DNA from: Pseudomonas oryzihabitans
GTDB lineage: Bacteria > Pseudomonadota > Gammaproteobacteria > Pseudomonadales > Pseudomonadaceae
Length of the DNA: 64,000 nt
Direction of reading: 5' to 3'
Assembly: GCF_006384975.1 (NCBI RefSeq)
Contig: NZ_CP021645.1
Span: 1,454,001-1,518,000, forward strand
The translations under genes and the position numbers were made by a program. Positions 46,902 through 59,952 of the stretch are shown here, in pieces. Position 1 is the first letter of the stretch. Every line of letters begins with the position of its first letter. The notes beneath the pieces were generated by a model. That model did not search any database. It was not told the origin of the DNA and saw nothing but the letters and a program-made list of their open reading frames with translations.

Positions 46902-47576
46902 ATGCAATACAAACTCACCCGGATCGATCCCGATGCGGCGGTAGACCGTTATCCGGCCGGCCAACGGGAAACCGTGGCCGACCCGGTCGAAAGTCAGGTC
47001 AACCGCAGCATCTTCATGGGCAAGCTCGAAGATGTCCTGCGGGGCGCGGTCAATTGGGGGCGCAAGAACTCCCTGTGGCCCTATAACTTCGGCCTGTCCT
47101 GCTGCTACGTGGAAATGACTACCGCCTTCACGGCCCCCCATGACATCGCCCGCTTCGGTGCCGAAGTCATCCGGGCATCGCCGCGTCAGGCCGACTTCAT
47201 GGTCATCGCCGGCACGCCCTTCATGAAGATGGCCCCGGTCATCCAGCGCCTGTACGAGCAGATGCTGGAACCCAAGTGGGTGATCTCCATGGGTGCCTGC
47301 GCCAACTCTGGCGGTATGTACGACATCTACTCGGTCGTTCAGGGCGTGGACAAGTTCCTGCCCGTCGACGTCTATGTGCCTGGCTGCCCGCCGCGCCCCG
47401 AAGCCTTCCTGCAGGGCCTGATGCTCCTGCAAGACTCCATCGGCGAAGAGCGCCGCCCGCTGTCCTGGGTGGTGGGTGACCAGGGGATCTACCGCGCCGA
47501 AATGCCTTCGCAGCGCGAGCAGAACCGCGAGCGCCGCATCCAGGTCACCAACCTGCGCAGCCCAGACGAAGTGTAA
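46902..47576 (+). CDS. nuoB: NADH-quinone oxidoreductase subunit B (N2 cluster)
   Basis: 224 residues. It binds iron-sulfur cluster N2, the last electron carrier before quinone; ligands lie in [20 protein letters not shown] and [13 protein letters not shown] 46902 matches the conserved [11 protein letters not shown] start. It is 10 bp after nuoA. Confidence 0.97.
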   Translation: MQYKLTRIDPDAAVDRYPAGQRETVADPVESQVNRSIFMGKLEDVLRGAVNWGRKNSLWPYNFGLSCCYVEMTTAFTAPHDIARFGAEVIRASPRQADFMVIAGTPFMKMAPVIQRLYEQMLEPKWVISMGACANSGGMYDIYSVVQGVDKFLPVDVYVPGCPPRPEAFLQGLMLLQDSIGEERRPLSWVVGDQGIYRAEMPSQREQNRERRIQVTNLRSPDEV

Positions 47577-47627
47577 GTCCCCTTTCGGGACTTACATGCT
47601 GACGACGATAGATAGCGACGGAACATC

Positions 47628-49412
47628 ATGACCGCAGACACCGCTCTGTCCGCCTCTGCGCTCGCCCCTGCCGGCGAAGCGTCGGTGGTTGGCGAACTCC
47701 AGGGCCATTTCGGCGCAGACGCCTTGACCCTGCAAGACACCCGTACCGGCATGCCGGTGATCTGGGTGGCGCGCGAAAAAATCATCGAAGTGCTGCGCTT
47801 CCTGCGCAACCTGCCCCGCCCCTACGTCATGCTCTATGACCTGCATGGCGTGGACGAGCGGCTGCGGACCCACCGCCGCGGCCTGCCCAACGCGGACTTC
47901 ACCGTCTTCTACCACCTGCTCTCCATCGAACGTAACAGCGATGTGATGATCAAGGTGGCGCTGTCCGCGGGTGACCTGCGCCTGCCCACCGCCACCGGCA
48001 TCTTCCCCAATGCCAACTGGTACGAGCGGGAAGTACTGGACATGTACGGCATCCATTTCGACGGTCACCCGCTGCCCAAGCGCATGCTGATGGCCGACAA
48101 CTGGCAGGGCCACCCGCTGCGCAAGGACTATCCGGCGCGGGCCACCGAGTTCGATCCCTATGCGCTGAACGCCGCCAAGCAGGATCTCGAACAGGAAACC
48201 CTGAGATTCAAGCCCGAGGAATGGGGCATGAAGGAGCATGCGGAGAATTCCGACTTCATGTTCCTCAACCTGGGCCCGAACCACCCTTCCGCCCACGGTG
48301 CCTTCCGCATCATCCTGCAGCTGGACGGCGAAGAGATCGTCGACTGCGTACCGGAGATCGGCTACCACCACCGGGGCGCCGAGAAGATGGCCGAGCGCCA
48401 GTCCTGGCACAGCTACATCCCCTACACCGACCGCATCGACTACCTCGGCGGGGTGATGAACAACCTGCCCTACGTGCTCTCGGTGGAAAAGCTCGCCGGC
48501 ATCAAGGTGCCGTCGCGGGTCGACTTCATCCGGGTGATGATGGCCGAGTTCTTCCGCATCAACAGTCACCTGCTGTACCTGGGTACCTACATCCAGGACG
48601 TCGGCGCCATGACCCCGGTGTTCTTCACCTTCACTGACCGCCAGCGCGCCTACAAGGTCATCGAGGCCATCACCGGCTTCCGCATGCACCCGGCCTGGTT
48701 CCGCATCGGCGGCGTCGCCCACGACCTGCCGCGCGGCTGGGACAAGCTGGTCCGCGAATTCCTCGACTGGATGCCCAAGCGCCTGGACGAGTACGAAAAG
48801 GCGGCGATGAAGAACAGCATCCTGGTCGGCCGGACCAAGGGCGTCGCGGCGTACAACACCAAGGAAGCCCTCGAGTGGGGCGTCACCGGTGCCAACCTGC
48901 GCGCCACCGGCCTGGACTTCGACCTGCGCAAGGCCCGCCCCTACTCCGGCTACGAGAACTTCGAGTTCGAGGTGCCCATCGCCCATAACGGCGACTGCTA
49001 CGACCGCGGCATGCTGCGCGTCGAGGAGATGCGCCAGAGCCTGCGCATCATCGAGCAGTGCCTGCAGCACATGCCCGAAGGCCCGTACAAGGCGGATCAC
49101 CCGCTGACCACGCCGCCGCCCAAGGAACGCACCCTGCAGCACATCGAGACCCTGATCACCCACTTCCTGCAGGTGTCCTGGGGTCCGGTGATGCCGGCCG
49201 GCGAAGCCTTCCAGATGATCGAGGCGACTAAGGGCGCCAACAGCTACTACCTGACGAGCGATGGCAGCACCATGAGCTACCGCACCCGCATCCGGACGCC
49301 GAGCTTCCCGCATCTGCAGCAGATCCCGGCCGTCATCCGCGGCAGCATGGTGTCCGACCTGATTGCCTACCTGGGCAGTATCGACTTCGTCATGGCCGAC
49401 GTGGACCGCTGA
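47628..49412 (+). CDS. nuoC: NADH-quinone oxidoreductase fused subunit C/D
   Basis: 594 residues, the NuoC and NuoD proteins in one chain as in E. coli and Pseudomonas. The C part (about 1-190) has [22 protein letters not shown]; the D part starts near 205 with [14 protein letters not shown] and contributes the quinone pocket. It docks the peripheral arm to NuoB and NuoH. Often called nuoCD. Confidence 0.97.
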   Translation: MTADTALSASALAPAGEASVVGELQGHFGADALTLQDTRTGMPVIWVAREKIIEVLRFLRNLPRPYVMLYDLHGVDERLRTHRRGLPNADFTVFYHLLSIERNSDVMIKVALSAGDLRLPTATGIFPNANWYEREVLDMYGIHFDGHPLPKRMLMADNWQGHPLRKDYPARATEFDPYALNAAKQDLEQETLRFKPEEWGMKEHAENSDFMFLNLGPNHPSAHGAFRIILQLDGEEIVDCVPEIGYHHRGAEKMAERQSWHSYIPYTDRIDYLGGVMNNLPYVLSVEKLAGIKVPSRVDFIRVMMAEFFRINSHLLYLGTYIQDVGAMTPVFFTFTDRQRAYKVIEAITGFRMHPAWFRIGGVAHDLPRGWDKLVREFLDWMPKRLDEYEKAAMKNSILVGRTKGVAAYNTKEALEWGVTGANLRATGLDFDLRKARPYSGYENFEFEVPIAHNGDCYDRGMLRVEEMRQSLRIIEQCLQHMPEGPYKADHPLTTPPPKERTLQHIETLITHFLQVSWGPVMPAGEAFQMIEATKGANSYYLTSDGSTMSYRTRIRTPSFPHLQQIPAVIRGSMVSDLIAYLGSIDFVMADVDR

Positions 49413-49414
49413 GC

Positions 49415-49915
49415 ATGAGCACCGAAACCCTGATCCAAACCGACCGTTTCGTCCTGAGCGACACCGAGCGCTCGGCCATCGAACACGAGATGCACCACTA
49501 CGAGGACCCGCGCGCGGCGTCTATCGAGGCCCTGAAGATCGTCCAGAAGGAACGCGGCTGGGTGCCGGACGGCGCCATCTACGCCATCAGTGAGGTGCTG
49601 GGCATCCCGGCCAGCGACGTCGAGGGCGTGGCAACCTTCTACAGCCAGATCTTCCGTGTACCGGTCGGTCGCCACATCATCCGCGTGTGCGACAGCATGA
49701 CCTGCTACATCGGCGGCCACGAGTCCGTGGTCGGCGAGATCCAGCGCCAGCTGGGCATCGGCCTCGGCCAGACCACCGCCGACAGCCGCTTCACCCTGCT
49801 GCCGGTGTGCTGCCTGGGCAATTGCGACAAGGCCCCGGCGCTGATGATCGACGACGATACCCATGGCGATGTCCAACCCGCGGGCGTGGCCAAACTGCTG
49901 GAGGGATACGCATGA
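49415..49915 (+). CDS. nuoE: NADH-quinone oxidoreductase subunit E
   Basis: 166 residues carrying the 2Fe-2S cluster N1a in the NADH module; ligands are in [10 protein letters not shown] and [11 protein letters not shown]. Two bases after nuoC, overlapping nuoF by ATGA. Confidence 0.97.
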   Translation: MSTETLIQTDRFVLSDTERSAIEHEMHHYEDPRAASIEALKIVQKERGWVPDGAIYAISEVLGIPASDVEGVATFYSQIFRVPVGRHIIRVCDSMTCYIGGHESVVGEIQRQLGIGLGQTTADSRFTLLPVCCLGNCDKAPALMIDDDTHGDVQPAGVAKLLEGYA

Positions 49916-51261
49916 GACTGACCTCCTTCGGGCCTGCCAACAGCATCGCCCGTACTCCCGAGACCCATCCGCTGACCTGGCGCCTACGTGACGACGGCGC
50001 TCCGGTCTGGCTGGAGGAATACCAGGCCAAGAACGGCTACGCCGCAGCGCGCAAGGCGCTGACCGAGCTGGCGCCCGACGCCATCGTCCAGGAAGTCAAG
50101 GACTCCGGCCTCAAGGGGCGCGGTGGTGCGGGCTTTCCCACGGGCGTGAAGTGGGGCCTGATGCCCAAGGACGAATCCCTCAACATCCGCTACCTGCTGT
50201 GCAACGCGGACGAGATGGAACCCAACACCTGGAAGGACCGCCTGCTCATGGAGCAGCTGCCGCACCTGCTGGTGGAAGGCATGCTGATCAGCGCCCGGGC
50301 GCTCAAGGCCTACCGTGGCTACATCTTCCTGCGCGGCGAATACGTCGACGCCGCCGCCAACCTGCGGCGCGCCGTGGAAGAAGCGAAGGCCGCCGGCCTT
50401 CTGGGCAAGAACATCCTCGGCAGCGGCTTCGACTTCGAGCTGTTCGTCCACACCGGCGCCGGGCGCTACATCTGCGGTGAAGAAACCGCACTGATCAATT
50501 CCCTGGAAGGCCGCCGCGCCAATCCGCGCTCCAAGCCGCCCTTCCCCGCCGCTGTCGGCGTCTGGGGCAAGCCCACCTGCGTCAACAACGTCGAGACCCT
50601 GTGCAACGTGCCGGGCATCGTCGCTGGCGGCGTCGACTGGTACAAGAGCCTGGCCCTGGCTGGCAGCGAAGACATGGGCACCAAGCTCATGGGCTTCTCC
50701 GGCAAGGTGAAGAACCCCGGCGTCTGGGAACTGCCCTTTGGCATCACCGCCCAGGAGCTGTTCGAAGACTACGCCGGCGGCATGCGCGACGGGTTCAAGC
50801 TGAAATGCTGGCAGCCCGGTGGCGCCGGTACCGGCTTCCTGCTGCCCGAGCACCTCTCGGCGCAGATGTACGCTGGCGGCATCGGCAAGGTCGGCACCCG
50901 GATGGGCACCGGCCTGGCCCTGGCGGTCGACGACAGCATCAACATGGTCTCGCTGCTGCGCAACATGGAAGAGTTCTTCGCCCGCGAATCCTGCGGCTGG
51001 TGCACCCCCTGCCGCGACGGTCTGCCGTGGAGCGTCAAGCTCCTGCGCGCCCTGGAGAAGGGCGAAGGCCAGCAGGGGGATCTGGACACCCTGCTGCAGC
51101 TGGTCAACTTCCTCGGCCCAGGCAAGACCTTCTGTGCCCACGCACCAGGCGCCATCGAGCCGCTGGGTAGTGCCATCAAGTATTTCCGCGAGGAGTTCGA
51201 GGCCGGCGTGCGCAAGGCGCCCAGCGAGCCGCGTCCGACCGCTTCCGCGACCGTGACCTGA
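49912..51261 (+). CDS. nuoF: NADH-quinone oxidoreductase subunit F (NADH/FMN)
   Basis: 449 residues. It binds NADH and FMN and the N3 cluster. Glycine-rich [14 protein letters not shown] binds [22 protein letters not shown] the nucleotide, and [12 protein letters not shown] with the later C in KTFCAHA the cluster. It begins in a 4-bp overlap with nuoE and is followed by a 140-bp gap before nuoG, the longest within the operon. Confidence 0.97.
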   Translation: MRLTSFGPANSIARTPETHPLTWRLRDDGAPVWLEEYQAKNGYAAARKALTELAPDAIVQEVKDSGLKGRGGAGFPTGVKWGLMPKDESLNIRYLLCNADEMEPNTWKDRLLMEQLPHLLVEGMLISARALKAYRGYIFLRGEYVDAAANLRRAVEEAKAAGLLGKNILGSGFDFELFVHTGAGRYICGEETALINSLEGRRANPRSKPPFPAAVGVWGKPTCVNNVETLCNVPGIVAGGVDWYKSLALAGSEDMGTKLMGFSGKVKNPGVWELPFGITAQELFEDYAGGMRDGFKLKCWQPGGAGTGFLLPEHLSAQMYAGGIGKVGTRMGTGLALAVDDSINMVSLLRNMEEFFARESCGWCTPCRDGLPWSVKLLRALEKGEGQQGDLDTLLQLVNFLGPGKTFCAHAPGAIEPLGSAIKYFREEFEAGVRKAPSEPRPTASATVT

Positions 51262-51401
51262 AGACCGGCCCCGCATGGGGCCGCCTTCGTAGCTTTCAGG
51301 CCGGGCCCGACCCGGCCGGCGTTGTCTCTGGCGCTCGCCACGACGGCGCGAATGTTTTCCCATTAGCCAGACCCGCCCTGCGCGGGTGAGAAGAAAACCC
51401 T

Positions 51402-54119
51402 ATGGCCACTATCCATGTAGACGGCAAGACGTACGAGGTCGACGGGGCGGACAACCTCCTCGAAGCCTGCCTGTCCCTGGGGCTCGACATCCCCTATTTC
51501 TGCTGGCACCCGGCGCTGGGCAGCGTCGGTGCCTGCCGCCAATGCGCGGTCAAGCAGTTCGCCGACGAGAACGACACCCGCGGACGTCTGGTCATGTCCT
51601 GCATGACGCCGTCCAGCGACAAGACCTATATCTCCATCGAAGACGCCGAAGCCAAGGAATTCCGCAGCTCGGTCATAGAATGGCTGATGACCAACCATCC
51701 CCACGACTGTCCGGTCTGCGAAGAAGGCGGCCACTGCCACCTGCAGGACATGACGGTGATGACCGGCCACAACAAGCGCCGCTATCGCTTCACCAAGCGT
51801 ACCCACCAGAACCAGGACCTCGGCCCGTTCGTCGCTCATGAGATGAACCGCTGCATCGCCTGCTACCGCTGCGTGCGCTACTACAAGGACTATGCCGGCG
51901 GTACCGACCTGGGCGTCTACGGTGCCCATGACAACGTCTATTTCGGCCGCGTCGAGGACGGTGTCCTGGAGAGCGAATTCTCCGGCAACCTGACCGAGGT
52001 CTGCCCCACCGGGGTATTCACCGACAAGACCCACTCCGAGCGCTACAACCGCAAGTGGGACATGCAATTCGCCCCGAGCATCTGCCATGGCTGCTCCTCG
52101 GGCTGCAACATCAGCCCCGGCGAACGCTACGGCGAACTGCGTCGCATCGAGAACCGCTTCAACGGTTCGGTGAACCAGTATTTCCTCTGCGACCGTGGCC
52201 GTTTCGGCTATGGCTATGTCAATCGCAAGGATCGTCCGCGCCAGGCACTGCTGAAAGACGGCAGCCTGGAGACCGGCATCGACGCCGCCCTGGATCGCGC
52301 CGCCCTGTTGCTGCGTGGCAAGAAGGTGATCGGCATCGGCTCGCCGCGTGCCAGCCTGGAAAGCAACCACGCCCTGCGCGAACTGGTTGGCGCCGACAAC
52401 TTCTACAGCGGCATGGCTGCCCGTGAGCTGGCCAACGTGCGCCTGGTCCTGCAGGTGCTCAAGGACAGTCCCCTGCCCGTCCCGACCCTGCGCGAGATGG
52501 AAAAGCACGATGCCGTCTTCGTCCTCGGCGAGGATCTGACCCAGACCGCGGCCCGCCTGGCCCTGTCCCTGCGTCAGGCCGTCAAGGGCAAGCCTGAGGC
52601 CATGGCCGCGGCGCAAAAGATTCAGCCCTGGCTGAACGCTGCCGTGCAGAACATCGGCCAGAGCGAGCGCAATCCGCTGTTCATCGCCAGCGTCGCCGCG
52701 ACCCGCCTGGACGACGTCGCCGATGCCCGCCTGCATGGCTCGCCGCTGGAACTGGCCCGCTTCGGTCATGCCGTGGCCCATGCCATCGACGCCAGCGCCC
52801 CGGCCGTCGAAGGCCTGAGTGATGAAGTCGCCGAGCAGGCCCGCCTGCTGGCCGAGACCCTGCTGGCCGCCGAGCGCCCGCTGGTGGTGTCCGGTACCTC
52901 TTTGGGTGAGCCCGCGCTGATCGAAGCGGCCGCCAACCTGGCCAAGGCCCTGGCCGCCAAGGGCAAGGCCGGCTCCCTGAGCCTGGTGGTGCCCGAGGCC
53001 AATAGCCTGGGCCTGGCGCTCTACGGCGGCGAGTCCGTCGAGGACGCCTTCGCCGCCCTGGAAAATGGCCAGGCCGATGCCCTGGTGGTGCTGGAGAACG
53101 ATCTCTATCGCCGCGCCCCGGCCCAGCAGGTCGAACAGGCCCTGAGCCGCGCCCAGGTATTGGTGGTGCTGGATCACCAGCGCACCGCCACTGCCCAGCG
53201 CGCCGATCTGGTACTGCCGGCGGCGAGCTTCGCCGAAGGCGACGGGACCCTGGTCAGCCAGGAAGGTCGCGCCCAGCGCTTCTTCCAGGTCTATGAGCCG
53301 AGCTACTACGATCCCTCCAGCCTGGTCCGCGAGGGCTGGCGCTGGCTGCACGCCCTGCGCAACACCCTGGACAACCGTCCGGTGGATTGGACCCAGCTGG
53401 ACCACGTCACCGATGCCGTGGCCACCGCGGCGCCGCAACTGACCGCCATCCGCGACGCCGCGCCCAACGCCAGCTTCCGCGTCAAGGGCCTCAAGCTCGC
53501 CCGCGAACCGCACCGCTACAGTGGCCGGACCTCCATGCGCGCCAACCTCAGCGTGCACGAGCCGCGCGCGCCGCAGGACGCCGACACCGCCTTCGCCTTC
53601 TCCATGGAAGGCTATGCCGGCAGCGCCGAGCCGCGCCAGCAGATCCCCTTCGCCTGGTCGCCGGGCTGGAACTCGCCCCAGGCCTGGAACAAGTTCCAGG
53701 ACGAAGTTGGTGGTCACCTGCGTGCCGGCGATCCGGGCGTACGCCTGATCGAGTCCCAGGGTGATCGCCTGAGCTGGTTCGCCGTCCCGACTGCCGCCGC
53801 GCGCGGTACCGACAGTGGCTTCCAGGCCGTGCCGCTGTATCACCTGTTCGGCAGCGAAGAGACCTCCTCCCGCGCCGAGCCGGTGCGCGAGCGCATCCCG
53901 GCTGCCTACGTGGCCCTGGCCAAGGCCGATGCCGACCGCCTGGGGGTCAACGAGGGCGCCCTGCTGCGCCTGCAGGTGGCTGGCCAGGAGCTGCGCCTGC
54001 CGTTGCAGATCAAGCCTGAGCTGTCGGCTGGCCTGGTTGGCCTGCCCGCCGGCTTCGAAGGGATTCCGGTGGGCTTCGCCGGCCTCACCGTGGAAGGATT
54101 GCAGGAGGCCGCGGCATGA
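51402..54119 (+). CDS. nuoG: NADH-quinone oxidoreductase subunit G
   Basis: 905 residues. N-terminal 2Fe-2S ([20 protein letters not shown]), then [16 protein letters not shown] and [11 protein letters not shown] 4Fe-4S sites, the [16 protein letters not shown]7-type cluster, then a long molybdopterin-oxidoreductase-like domain without known catalysis. It carries electrons from NuoF to NuoI. Overlaps nuoH by ATGA. Confidence 0.97.
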   Translation: MATIHVDGKTYEVDGADNLLEACLSLGLDIPYFCWHPALGSVGACRQCAVKQFADENDTRGRLVMSCMTPSSDKTYISIEDAEAKEFRSSVIEWLMTNHPHDCPVCEEGGHCHLQDMTVMTGHNKRRYRFTKRTHQNQDLGPFVAHEMNRCIACYRCVRYYKDYAGGTDLGVYGAHDNVYFGRVEDGVLESEFSGNLTEVCPTGVFTDKTHSERYNRKWDMQFAPSICHGCSSGCNISPGERYGELRRIENRFNGSVNQYFLCDRGRFGYGYVNRKDRPRQALLKDGSLETGIDAALDRAALLLRGKKVIGIGSPRASLESNHALRELVGADNFYSGMAARELANVRLVLQVLKDSPLPVPTLREMEKHDAVFVLGEDLTQTAARLALSLRQAVKGKPEAMAAAQKIQPWLNAAVQNIGQSERNPLFIASVAATRLDDVADARLHGSPLELARFGHAVAHAIDASAPAVEGLSDEVAEQARLLAETLLAAERPLVVSGTSLGEPALIEAAANLAKALAAKGKAGSLSLVVPEANSLGLALYGGESVEDAFAALENGQADALVVLENDLYRRAPAQQVEQALSRAQVLVVLDHQRTATAQRADLVLPAASFAEGDGTLVSQEGRAQRFFQVYEPSYYDPSSLVREGWRWLHALRNTLDNRPVDWTQLDHVTDAVATAAPQLTAIRDAAPNASFRVKGLKLAREPHRYSGRTSMRANLSVHEPRAPQDADTAFAFSMEGYAGSAEPRQQIPFAWSPGWNSPQAWNKFQDEVGGHLRAGDPGVRLIESQGDRLSWFAVPTAAARGTDSGFQAVPLYHLFGSEETSSRAEPVRERIPAAYVALAKADADRLGVNEGALLRLQVAGQELRLPLQIKPELSAGLVGLPAGFEGIPVGFAGLTVEGLQEAAA

Positions 54120-55126
54120 CCTGGCTCACCCCCACTCTCATCGCCGTGGTCATCGGCATCCTCAAGGCCATCGTCATCCTCTTGGCGGTGGTCATCTGCG
54201 GGGCGCTGCTGAGCTTCGTCGAGCGGCGTCTGCTGGGCCTCTGGCAGGACCGCTACGGTCCCAACCGGGTCGGCCCCTTCGGTGCCTTCCAGCTCGGCGC
54301 CGACATGCTGAAGATGTTCTTCAAGGAGGACTGGACGCCTCCGTTCGCCGACAAGATGATCTTCAGCCTGGCGCCGGTGATCGCCATGGGTTCGCTGCTG
54401 GTGGCCTTCTCGGTTATCCCCATCACGCCTTCCTGGGGCGTGGCGGACCTGAACATCGGCCTGCTGTTCTTCTTCGCCATGGCCGGCGTCAACGTCTACG
54501 CCGTGCTCTTCGCCGGCTGGGCGAGCAACAACAAGTTCTCCCTGCTGGGTGCCATGCGTGCCTCGGCCCAGACCCTCTCCTACGAGGTGTTCATGGGTTT
54601 GTCGGTGATGGGCATCGTCGCGGTGACCGGTTCCTTCAACATGAGGGACATCGTCGAGGCGCAGCATCAGGGCTGGTGGTTCATCATTCCCCAGTTCTTC
54701 GGCTTCTGCACCTTCTTCATCGCCGGCATCGCCGTCACCCACCGCCATCCTTTCGACCAGCCGGAAGCCGAGCAGGAGCTCGCCGACGGTTACCACATCG
54801 AATACGCGGGCATGAAGTGGGGCATGTTCTTCGTCGGCGAGTACATCGGCATCGTGCTGATCTCGGCGCTACTGGTAACCCTGTTCTTCGGCGGCTGGCA
54901 CGGTCCCTTCCTGGACACCCTGCCCTGGCTGTCGTTCGTCTGGTTCGCCCTGAAGACCGCCTTCTTCATCATGATCTTCATCCTGCTGCGCGCCTCGGTC
55001 CCCCGCCCGCGCTACGACCAGGTAATGGCCTTCAGCTGGAAGTTCTGCCTGCCCCTGACCCTGATCAATCTGCTGGTGACCGGCGCTGTGGTGCTCTACA
55101 ACGCCCAGCCGGCCATCGGCCAGTGA
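54116..55126 (+). CDS. nuoH: NADH-quinone oxidoreductase subunit H
   Basis: 336 residues, about eight helices, forming much of the quinone channel. [40 protein letters not shown] is the conserved loop. Coupled to nuoG by ATGA. Confidence 0.97.
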   Translation: MTWLTPTLIAVVIGILKAIVILLAVVICGALLSFVERRLLGLWQDRYGPNRVGPFGAFQLGADMLKMFFKEDWTPPFADKMIFSLAPVIAMGSLLVAFSVIPITPSWGVADLNIGLLFFFAMAGVNVYAVLFAGWASNNKFSLLGAMRASAQTLSYEVFMGLSVMGIVAVTGSFNMRDIVEAQHQGWWFIIPQFFGFCTFFIAGIAVTHRHPFDQPEAEQELADGYHIEYAGMKWGMFFVGEYIGIVLISALLVTLFFGGWHGPFLDTLPWLSFVWFALKTAFFIMIFILLRASVPRPRYDQVMAFSWKFCLPLTLINLLVTGAVVLYNAQPAIGQ

Positions 55127-55136
55127 GGTATTCGTC

Positions 55137-55685
55137 ATGATCAAGGAAATCCTGCACATCCTGCATGGCACCTACACCCAGTTGCGCAGCGTGGTGATGA
55201 TCTTCGGTCACGCCTTCCGCAAGCGCGACACCCTGCAATACCCCGAGGAACCCGTGTACCTGCCGCCGCGCTACCGTGGCCGCATCGTCCTCACCCGTGA
55301 CCCCGACGGCCAGGAGCGCTGCGTGGCGTGCAACCTGTGCGCCGTGGCCTGCCCGGTCGGCTGCATCTCGCTGCAGAAGACCGAAGCCGAGGACGGTCGC
55401 TGGTATCCCGAGTTCTTCCGCATCAACTTCTCGCGCTGCATCTTCTGCGGCATGTGCGAGGAGGCCTGCCCCACCACCGCCATCCAGTTGACCCCGGACT
55501 TCGAGATGTCCGAGTTCAACCGCCAGGAGCTGGTGTACGAGAAGCAGGACCTGCTGATCTCGGGCCCGGGCAAGTATCCGGAGTACAACTTCTACCGGGT
55601 GGCCGGCATGGCCATCGCGGGCAAGCCCAAGGGTGCCGCGCAGAGCGAGGCAGAGCCGATCAACGTGAAGAGCCTGCTGCCCTAA
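55137..55685 (+). CDS. nuoI: NADH-quinone oxidoreductase subunit I
   Basis: 182 residues with two ferredoxin motifs, [16 protein letters not shown] and [16 protein letters not shown], binding clusters N6a and N6b that feed N2 in NuoB. Ten bases after nuoH. Confidence 0.97.
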   Translation: MIKEILHILHGTYTQLRSVVMIFGHAFRKRDTLQYPEEPVYLPPRYRGRIVLTRDPDGQERCVACNLCAVACPVGCISLQKTEAEDGRWYPEFFRINFSRCIFCGMCEEACPTTAIQLTPDFEMSEFNRQELVYEKQDLLISGPGKYPEYNFYRVAGMAIAGKPKGAAQSEAEPINVKSLLP

Positions 55686-55694
55686 GGAGCTGTC

Positions 55695-56207
55695 GTGGAA
55701 TTCGCCTTCTATTTCTCCGCCGGGGTGGCCGTCCTGGCCACCTTCCGGGTGATCACCAACACCAATCCGGTGCATGCCCTGCTGTACCTGATCATCTCGC
55801 TGCTGGCGGTATCCATGGTGTTCTTCGCCCTGGGCGCGCCCTTCGCCGGGGCCCTGGAGATCATCGTCTACGCCGGCGCCATCATGGTGCTGTTCGTCTT
55901 CGTGGTGATGATGCTCAACCTGGGGCCGGTCATCTCCGACCAGGAACGCAAGTGGCTGACGCCCAAGGTCTGGATCGGTCCGACCATTCTCGCCGGTGCG
56001 CTGCTGGTGGAACTGCTGGTAGTGCTCTCTCGCACTCCAGGCGGCGCCGCCATCGGTCACACCAGCGTGGAAGCCAAGGCCGTGGGCATCAGCCTGTTCG
56101 GACCCTATCTGCTGGCGGTCGAGCTGGCGTCCATGCTGCTCCTGGGGGCCCTGGTCGCGGCCTACCACCTGGGTCGCAGCGACGTCAAAGACGGGATCGG
56201 CGAGTGA
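55695..56207 (+). CDS. nuoJ: NADH-quinone oxidoreductase subunit J
   Basis: 170 residues, five helices, antiporter-associated membrane subunit. [23 protein letters not shown] is the conserved third helix containing the pi-bulge. It starts with GTG 55695 after AAGGAG. Confidence 0.96.
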   Translation: MEFAFYFSAGVAVLATFRVITNTNPVHALLYLIISLLAVSMVFFALGAPFAGALEIIVYAGAIMVLFVFVVMMLNLGPVISDQERKWLTPKVWIGPTILAGALLVELLVVLSRTPGGAAIGHTSVEAKAVGISLFGPYLLAVELASMLLLGALVAAYHLGRSDVKDGIGE

Positions 56208-56232
56208 GTCGCCAAGGACTGGAGAACAGCCA

Positions 56233-56541
56233 ATGAACGCCATACCTCTGGAACACGGACTCGCCCTCGCCGGCGCCCTGTTCGCCCTTGGCCTGGTGGG
56301 CCTGATGGTCCGCCGCAACATCCTCTTCGTGCTCATGAGTCTGGAAATCATGATGAACGCCGCCGCCCTGGCCTTCGTGGTCGCGGGTAGCCGTTGGGGC
56401 GCTCCCGACGGCCAGGTGATGTTCATCCTGGTGCTGAGCCTGGCTGCCGCCGAGGCCAGTATCGGCCTGGCGATCCTGCTGCAGCTCTATCGCCGCTTCC
56501 ACACCCTCGACGTCGATGCCGCCAGCGAGATGCACGGATGA
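56233..56541 (+). CDS. nuoK: NADH-quinone oxidoreductase subunit K
   Basis: 102 residues, three helices, with the buried glutamates of the proton channel in [13 protein letters not shown] and [14 protein letters not shown]. Overlaps nuoL by ATGA. Confidence 0.97.
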   Translation: MNAIPLEHGLALAGALFALGLVGLMVRRNILFVLMSLEIMMNAAALAFVVAGSRWGAPDGQVMFILVLSLAAAEASIGLAILLQLYRRFHTLDVDAASEMHG

Positions 56542-58385
56542 ACCTGCTACCCCTCACCTTCGCCTTTCCCCTGGTCGGCTACTTCCTGCTGGCCTTTTCC
56601 CGCGGTCGGCTGTCGGAGAACCTCTCCGCCCTGATCGGTGTGGGTTCGGTGGGCCTGGCGGCGCTGGTCGCCGCCTGGGTCGGCTGGAACTTCCACATCG
56701 CGCCGCCGGCCGACGGCCACCTGACCATCGTCCTCTGGCAGTGGATGAACGTGGAGGGCTTCGCGCCCAACATGGCTCTCTACCTGGACGGCCTGTCGCT
56801 GACCATGCTCGGCGTGGTCACCGGCGTCGGCTTCCTGATCCACCTCTTCGCCTCCTGGTACATGCGCGGTGAAGAGGGCTACTCGCGCTTCTTCGCCTAT
56901 ACCAACCTGTTCGTCTTCAGCATGTTGCTGCTGGTGCTCGGCGACAACCTGCTGCTGCTGTACTTCGGTTGGGAAGGCGTGGGCCTGTGCAGCTACCTGT
57001 TGATCGGTTTCTACTACAGCGAACGCGCCAACGGTAACGCGGCGCTGAAGGCCTTCATCGTCACCCGCGTCGGCGACGTCTTCATGGCCTTCGGCCTGTT
57101 CATCCTGTTCATGACCCTGGGGACCCTGGACATCCAGGAGCTGCTGCAGAAGGCGCCCGATGTCTTCGCCAGCGGCGATCCGCTGATCGTGCTGGCCACC
57201 CTGGCGCTGCTCGGCGGTGCGGTCGGCAAGTCCGCCCAGCTGCCGCTGCAGACCTGGCTGGCCGATGCCATGGCCGGCCCGACCCCGGTCTCGGCGCTGA
57301 TCCACGCGGCGACCATGGTGACCGCGGGTGTCTACCTGATCGCCCGGACCCACGGCCTGTTCGCCCTGGCGCCGGACATCCTCCACCTGGTGGGTATCGT
57401 CGGTGCCGTCACCCTGGTGCTGGCCGGCTTCGCCGCCCTGGTGCAGACCGACATCAAGCGCATCCTGGCCTATTCGACCATGAGCCAGATCGGCTACATG
57501 TTCCTGGCCCTGGGTGTCGGCGCCTGGCAACCGGCGATCTTCCACCTGATGATCCATGCCTTCTTCAAGGCGCTGCTGTTCCTCGCCTCGGGTTCGGTGA
57601 TCCTGGCCTGCCACCACGAGCAGAACATCTTCAAGATGGGCGGCCTGTGGAAGAAGATCCCCCTGGCCTACGCCAGCTTCGTGGTGGGTGGTTCGGCCCT
57701 GGCGGCGCTGCCGCTGGTCACGGCCGGTTTCTACTCCAAGGACGAGATCCTCTGGGAAGCCATGGCCAGTGGTCATACCTACCTGCTCTATGCAGGCCTG
57801 GCCGGTGCCTTCCTGACCTCGATCTACACCTTCCGCCTGATCTTCATCACCTTCCACGGCGAGGCGCACACCGAGGCCCATGCCGGCCATGGCATCGCCC
57901 ACAACCTGCCGCTGGCGGTGCTGCTGGTGCTGTCGACCTTCGTCGGCGCCATGATCGTGCCGCCGCTGGCGGGCGTGCTGCCGGAATCCATCGGCCATGC
58001 CGGTGGCGAAGGCAAGCATGCGCTGGAGATCACCTCGGGCGCCATCGCCATCGCCGGTATCCTGCTGGCCGCCCTGCTCTTCCTGGGCAAGCGGACCTTC
58101 GTCAGCGCGCTGGCGAAGAGCGCTCCGGGGCGGTTCTTCGGCACCTGGTGGTATCACGCCTGGGGCTTCGACTGGCTGTACGACCTGCTCTTCGTCAAGC
58201 CTTACCTGCTGCTGGCCCGCCTGCTGCGCCACGACCCCATCGACCAGGCCATCGGTCTGATCCCGTTGCTGGCACGCGGTGGCAACCTGGCACTGAGCAT
58301 CACCGAGAACGGCCGTCTGCGTTGGTACGCGGCGTCCATCGTGGGGGGCGCCGTGCTGTTGCTCGGCGCGCTGCTGCTGGCCTGA
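56538..58385 (+). CDS. nuoL: NADH-quinone oxidoreductase subunit L
   Basis: 615 residues, the distal Mrp-type antiporter subunit with the lateral helix. Key residues lie in [23 protein letters not shown] [27 protein letters not shown] and [17 protein letters not shown] 56538 gives the conserved [12 protein letters not shown] start. Confidence 0.97.
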   Translation: MNLLPLTFAFPLVGYFLLAFSRGRLSENLSALIGVGSVGLAALVAAWVGWNFHIAPPADGHLTIVLWQWMNVEGFAPNMALYLDGLSLTMLGVVTGVGFLIHLFASWYMRGEEGYSRFFAYTNLFVFSMLLLVLGDNLLLLYFGWEGVGLCSYLLIGFYYSERANGNAALKAFIVTRVGDVFMAFGLFILFMTLGTLDIQELLQKAPDVFASGDPLIVLATLALLGGAVGKSAQLPLQTWLADAMAGPTPVSALIHAATMVTAGVYLIARTHGLFALAPDILHLVGIVGAVTLVLAGFAALVQTDIKRILAYSTMSQIGYMFLALGVGAWQPAIFHLMIHAFFKALLFLASGSVILACHHEQNIFKMGGLWKKIPLAYASFVVGGSALAALPLVTAGFYSKDEILWEAMASGHTYLLYAGLAGAFLTSIYTFRLIFITFHGEAHTEAHAGHGIAHNLPLAVLLVLSTFVGAMIVPPLAGVLPESIGHAGGEGKHALEITSGAIAIAGILLAALLFLGKRTFVSALAKSAPGRFFGTWWYHAWGFDWLYDLLFVKPYLLLARLLRHDPIDQAIGLIPLLARGGNLALSITENGRLRWYAASIVGGAVLLLGALLLA

Positions 58386-58412
58386 CCCTCTGACTAAGGA
58401 TAAGTACACGTC

Positions 58413-59945
58413 ATGCTTCTGCCCTGGCTAATCCTGATCCCCTTCATCGGCGGCCTGCTCTGCTTCCTCACGGAAAAGACCGGCCCGCTGGTGCCCCGCT
58501 GGATCGCCCTGTTCACCATGCTGCTGGAGCTGGTGCTCGGCCTGTGGCTGTGGGCGCACGGCGACTACAGCCTGGCCCCCGCCCCCGGCGCCGAAACTGC
58601 CTGGACCGCAGAATTCCAGATGAACTGGATTCCGCGCTTCGGCATCAGCCTGCACTTCGGTCTCGACGGCCTGTCGCTGCTGATGATCCTGCTCACCGGC
58701 CTGCTCGGTGTGCTGGCGGTGACCTGCTCCTGGCGCGAGGTGCAGCGCCACGTCGGTTTCTTCCACCTCAACCTGCTGTGGATCATCGGCGGCGTGGTGG
58801 GGGTATTCCTGGCGCTGGACCTGTTCCTGTTCTTCTTCTTCTGGGAAATGATGCTGGTGCCGATGTACTTCCTGATCGCGCTGTGGGGCCATAGCTCCGC
58901 GGACGGCAAGAAGAGCCGCATCACCGCTGCCACTAAGTTCTTCATCTTCACCCAGGCCAGCGGCCTGATCATGCTGGTGGCCATCATCGCCCTGGTACTG
59001 GTGAACTACGGTGCCACCGGCGTCCTGACCTTCGACTACGAAGACCTGCTGCAACTGCAACTGGACCCGCGCCTGGAATACCTGCTGATGCTGGGCTTCT
59101 TCATCGCCTTCGCGGTGAAGCTGCCGGTGGTGCCGGTGCATTCCTGGCTGCCGGACGCCCACGCCCAGGCGCCTACCGCCGGTTCCGTCGACCTCGCCGG
59201 CATCCTGCTCAAGACCGCCGCCTACGGCCTGCTGCGCTTCGCCATCCCGCTGTTCCCCAATGCTTCGGCGGAGTTCGCACCGATCGCCATGTGGCTAGGT
59301 ATCATCGGCATCTTCTACGGCGCCATCCTGTCGTTCGCCCAGACCGACATCAAGCGTCTCGTGGCCTACTCCAGCGTCTCGCACATGGGCTTCGTGCTGA
59401 TCGGCATCTACTCCGGCAGCCCCCAGGCGCTGCAGGGCGTGGTGGTGCAGATGATCGCCCACGGCCTGTCCGCCGCCGGCCTGTTCATCCTCTGCGGCCA
59501 GCTCTACGAGCGTCTGCACACCCGTGACATGCGCGAGATGGGCGGTCTGTGGGCGCGGATGCCCTATCTGCCGGCGCTGAGCCTGTTCTTCGCCTCGGCC
59601 TCCCTGGGCCTGCCGGGTACCGGCAACTTCGTCGGCGAATTCCTGATCCTGCTGGGTGCCTTCCCGGTGGTGCCGATGATCGTGGTCATCGCCACCTTCG
59701 GCCTGGTGTTCGCCTCGGTCTACTCGCTGATCATGATCCACCGTGCCTACTTCGGCCCGGCCAAGGCCGAAGGCGCGCTGAGGGGCCTGAACGCCCGGGA
59801 GATGTCGATGCTGCTGTTGCTCGGCGTGCTGCTGGTGCTGCTGGGTGTCTATCCGCAGCCGGTGCTGGATACCTCGGCCGCGAGCATGGCCGGTGTGCAG
59901 CAGTGGCTCGGCGAAGCCTTCTCCTCCCTCGTTTCCGCCCGGTAA
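58413..59945 (+). CDS. nuoM: NADH-quinone oxidoreductase subunit M
   Basis: 510 residues, antiporter-like proton-translocating subunit. Signature regions are [20 protein letters not shown] (charged Glu of the channel) and [44 protein letters not shown] about 28 bp behind nuoL precedes it. Confidence 0.97.
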   Translation: MLLPWLILIPFIGGLLCFLTEKTGPLVPRWIALFTMLLELVLGLWLWAHGDYSLAPAPGAETAWTAEFQMNWIPRFGISLHFGLDGLSLLMILLTGLLGVLAVTCSWREVQRHVGFFHLNLLWIIGGVVGVFLALDLFLFFFFWEMMLVPMYFLIALWGHSSADGKKSRITAATKFFIFTQASGLIMLVAIIALVLVNYGATGVLTFDYEDLLQLQLDPRLEYLLMLGFFIAFAVKLPVVPVHSWLPDAHAQAPTAGSVDLAGILLKTAAYGLLRFAIPLFPNASAEFAPIAMWLGIIGIFYGAILSFAQTDIKRLVAYSSVSHMGFVLIGIYSGSPQALQGVVVQMIAHGLSAAGLFILCGQLYERLHTRDMREMGGLWARMPYLPALSLFFASASLGLPGTGNFVGEFLILLGAFPVVPMIVVIATFGLVFASVYSLIMIHRAYFGPAKAEGALRGLNAREMSMLLLLGVLLVLLGVYPQPVLDTSAASMAGVQQWLGEAFSSLVSAR

Positions 59946-59952
59946 GAGCGCC